A stretch of DNA of 64,000 nucleotides from Gavia stellata (lineage: Eukaryota > Chordata > Aves > Gaviiformes > Gaviidae). The DNA is taken from NCBI RefSeq assembly GCF_030936135.1, contig NC_082597.1:80148495-80212494 (forward strand), written 5' to 3'. The notes below the pieces were generated by a model that saw nothing but the letters and a program-made list of their open reading frames with translations, did not search any database and was not told where the DNA came from. Below are positions 11,201 to 64,000 of the stretch, one piece after another. Numbering within the stretch: position 1 is the stretch's first letter; each line of letters opens with the position of its first letter. Position numbers and translations under genes: made by a program.

Positions 11201-13967
11201 ACGTGATCAAATCCTACACTGAATTATATGACCACCCCATTGACTTGAATTGAGTTACGTGTGGACATAAACTAGCACAGAAAGCAGGCAGCACGGTCCA
11301 GGTACAGAGGACATTTTTCTTCTAAAGAACCCTTGCTGTAATGAACACACTTCCCAATTTACCTGCAGGAAGTCCCCTCCAAGAGGAAGCCTCAGTGAGG
11401 CAGTCCAACCGCACCAGAAAGAGGATACCACTCCTTAAGCTCAACCACCTCTAGAGTTTTTCAAACAGAAATTGGCACACTGAAAAAAGTATTTTGCAAG
11501 AAGAGACCATTGCCATCGCAGTACAAGCACTTGGACTGAGATACAACAATGCAATATTCTTCTGAGTTCATTAGTGCAAGTTTCCACATGTGAACCCCAC
11601 ACGGAATGCTGCACATGAAAAAATGTAAACAACAGAGAAGTTTCTATTCTCCTCGGCGTGCCAGCCTCAACACCCCCCGCCCCGACACACCCGCCCTCCC
11701 CCCCTTCATATAAATGGTTTTGAGTTCCCTTATAGTTCATAATACACTCCTCAACATCCATCCTGCTGGAGAACACAAACAAGCTTCTTCACCAGCAAGG
11801 AAGAGCCAGAAGAACAGCTACCATGATCCCTAGATACCTAGAAGGAAGCTGGGCAAAAACCCCCAACTTAGTATGCCAGAAAGTAGCCTGGAAACCACCA
11901 AGGCTTTTTAAAGTTTCCTCAGGTATCCTGGACTACTAGAAAGACTCTTTATTACAGCTGGAATCCCAAATGCTATGGTTTTCCTCGGAGCTGAAACCAA
12001 GTGAGGCTCCAGTACTCCAGATGAGCGGCAGCACTAGCAAGAATTATTTGTCACTAATTCTGTCGACAGCATGACGTAAAGCCCACGCCACATTTTCACA
12101 TTAGTTCTCTTTTAGTTGAAACTGGCTGGGAAACAAGCAAGAGAGAACAATAAAACCCAAACGGCACCTCCGAAGAGTTGTTACACCCATACTGTGCCCA
12201 AAGGTTAGGAGGCAGAAGCTCCTCAGTACCTTTGTTTTGAGAGAGAAGACTCAGAGGGCCAGTCTTTGAAGGCATCGAGCACATTCAACGTGGATTTGAT
12301 GTCAACAGAAGGTGCAAATGCATAATGCCATCTAAGATCAGGTATACCGTGAGCTCCACTACAGTCAAAGCAAATTCAAAACACTGCACTGGAGTCAAGG
12401 AGGAGTTAATAATATCCTAGGTTGCCCCTCAACCTACACAAATAATGTTTTCACTTGATTATATACTCTCCCTGTCAAAATCACCATGGTGAGGCTGACA
12501 GGAGAAGGGGCTAAATATGGTAATATACAAAAATAGAGATGCGAATATAAAATGGTTTGGTTAAGAATATCTTAAAATTTGACATTCACAGCGGTTAACA
12601 CTAAAGTATTAAACTCACACCATGCAAAGAGGAGGTATGTCAAAATCATACTGAGACAAACTGGCTTTACCTAACACAAAGAAATCATGAGCAGTTAATA
12701 CAGCACGGGAACCCCTTCCAATGATCAAAACATCTATTTTTTTATGGACAGTTGCTCCACTGAAAATTAAATGCTTCCTTACTAGGAAAAAATAATATAT
12801 ATATTTTTATATATATGATTTGTATACTGTGATATCAATATACACTGAAAGTACTGCAAGGATATATTATTCATTTACAGTAAAACTAACAATCCACGGT
12901 TAAATTTATAGTTTATAAATATGCTGTCTATATTATATGTGGTATAAAAATATTTGACATTTTGTGGGCACTAGGTCAAAATAAGGTTTTCTTTTTTAAG
13001 GGACTAAAAATCATTCAGGTATATGCATATTACCCTTGTCAATTACGTGAAAATCGTACTGACCTGGTACAAAACAGAATCCTACGGCGTTGGCAAAACG
13101 AAGAAGGGAATGTATAGCATGATACTCACTGCATGACAAGGCTAATCAGGAGAGAAAAAGAATTTACAGCAGCCCAGTTCTAGCAGTACTTTAAATAAGG
13201 ATATCATGATTTAAAGTGACACGGGCAGGAAGAAAGGATGCAGAAGAGATGGGAAAAGCTAAACAGGAGGAAAAAAGCATACTTTAAAATATACCCAACA
13301 AAAAAATCACTGAAATTCCAGAAGCAAGGAGAGAGCTCTAAATGCTCTAGTTTGGTAAATGCATTAAGGAAAAACAGAGGTGTATTCATTTAAAAAAGTG
13401 TGTGATTATTTTTCTGGATTCACTGCTACGATTGCTGTATTCCTGTAGAAAACAAAGCCCTTTGTGTAAGGTTAATATCTGTCCTGACTGCGTTTTCAAG
13501 TTTAGCTTTAGTTGCTGGCCCTCCGTAGTTAACATAGAGGTTATTTGGCTACTTCCAAGTATCTATGGTATGCTGCTCTGAGACGGACTTCTTTATTATT
13601 AATTACTTTTAACGTTTTTGGTATTGACAAACTCCACATCTCACCTCGCTGGACAAGTAACACATCCTGGTCCTTCCATTTCCTTACGTGCTCAGTCACT
13701 TCACTGGATTAAGGCATGTTTTTGTGTTCCATTTGTAAAAATAAAAACTTTTTGTACAAATGTCTGGGTTCTTTTATACAAAAATTTTTCTTCTTATGGC
13801 ACAAGCAGCAGTCGCTGTTTAAGAAAATATATAAATATCCTTTTTTTTTTTCTTCTGTACAAATATCTTCAGTATTCCTCCACCCCATTTAATAACATTT
13901 AACTGTACACTGTCCTACCTCATCCCTCGCCGAGAGCTCCCTCCCCCCTCCCCAGGAGAACATTTTG

Positions 13968-13975
13968 TATTTACA
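13968..13975 (-). promoter_or_regulatory. Pumilio-type element (TGTAAATA)
   Basis: The minus strand reads TGTAAATA, another TGTANATA match, about 45 bases after the LRP6 stop codon. The same caution about chance matches applies. Confidence 0.3.
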
Positions 13976-14017
13976 CTTCCAGAGCGGAGGCAGGTAACGG
14001 GGCGGGGGGGCTACCCC

Positions 14018-64000
<49,983 letters not shown>

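Larger units (their letters stand above)
8125..14017 (-). other. LRP6 3' untranslated region
   Basis: The region follows the LRP6 stop codon directly, in the terminal exon, and shows no acceptor or protein-like frame. Human LRP6 also has a multi-kilobase 3' UTR. The distal boundary is inferred from the last AATAAA (8148-8143 on the minus strand) plus a usual 10-25-base cleavage offset, giving about 5.9 kb. It is AT-rich, with a (TA)-rich patch near 12790-12960, a T14 run near 10429-10442 and two Pumilio-type words. Long UTRs of this kind usually carry microRNA and RNA-binding-protein sites, which cannot be listed reliably by eye. Confidence 0.75.

Noticed and set aside
12790..12830. (TA)-rich patch in the 3' UTR considered as a structured RNA element
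   Set aside because: It is short low-complexity AT sequence without a specific stem-loop that stands out.

Overview
The window looks like bird (sauropsid) nuclear DNA. It contains a vertebrate multi-exon gene with GT-AG introns and CR1 LINE fragments in the form typical of bird genomes, and no bacterial, phage or CRISPR-like structure. The species cannot be named from what I can see.

About 83% of the window (roughly 8.1 kb to the right edge) is one gene on the minus strand: LRP6, the Wnt co-receptor. Eighteen coding exons can be placed to the base. By length, phase and protein content they correspond to exons 6-23 of the 23-exon human gene. They encode the second, third and fourth YWTD beta-propellers with their EGF-like modules, three LDL-receptor class A repeats, the transmembrane segment and the whole cytoplasmic tail with its five PPP(S/T)P-type motifs. 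The joined coding part is 3,863 bases: 1,286 whole residues plus one split glycine, ending in TGA. This is one residue shorter than the human segment. Exons 1-5 (signal peptide, first propeller and first EGF module) and the promoter lie beyond the right edge, so the gene is 5'-incomplete only because the window ends.

Layout from left to right. 1-6881 is intergenic, with two CpG-rich pockets (about 741-1040 and 3525-3990), a 23-base A run and a perfect 12-bp hairpin. 6882-7163 (minus) is a possible exon with good splice sites and a short resemblance to BCL2L14 (Bcl-G), the neighbour of LRP6 in human; this is tentative. About 8125-14017 is the long LRP6 3' UTR with two AATAAA signals. 14018-61459 holds LRP6 exons 23 to 6. 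61460-64000 is part of intron 5.

The introns are mostly 0.2-4.4 kb; intron 7 (44814-60371) is 15.6 kb and carries most of the recognisable repeats: a 5'-truncated CR1 with decayed reverse transcriptase (49142-50470), an old sauropsid repeat fragment (about 58088-58190) and a pair of related short segments near 45.2 and 55.3 kb. A second, short CR1 tail sits in intron 22 close to the terminal exon. I found no convincing RNA gene or nested protein gene, and nothing amounting to a new biological system. The most interesting lead is the possible BCL2L14-like exon just downstream of LRP6.
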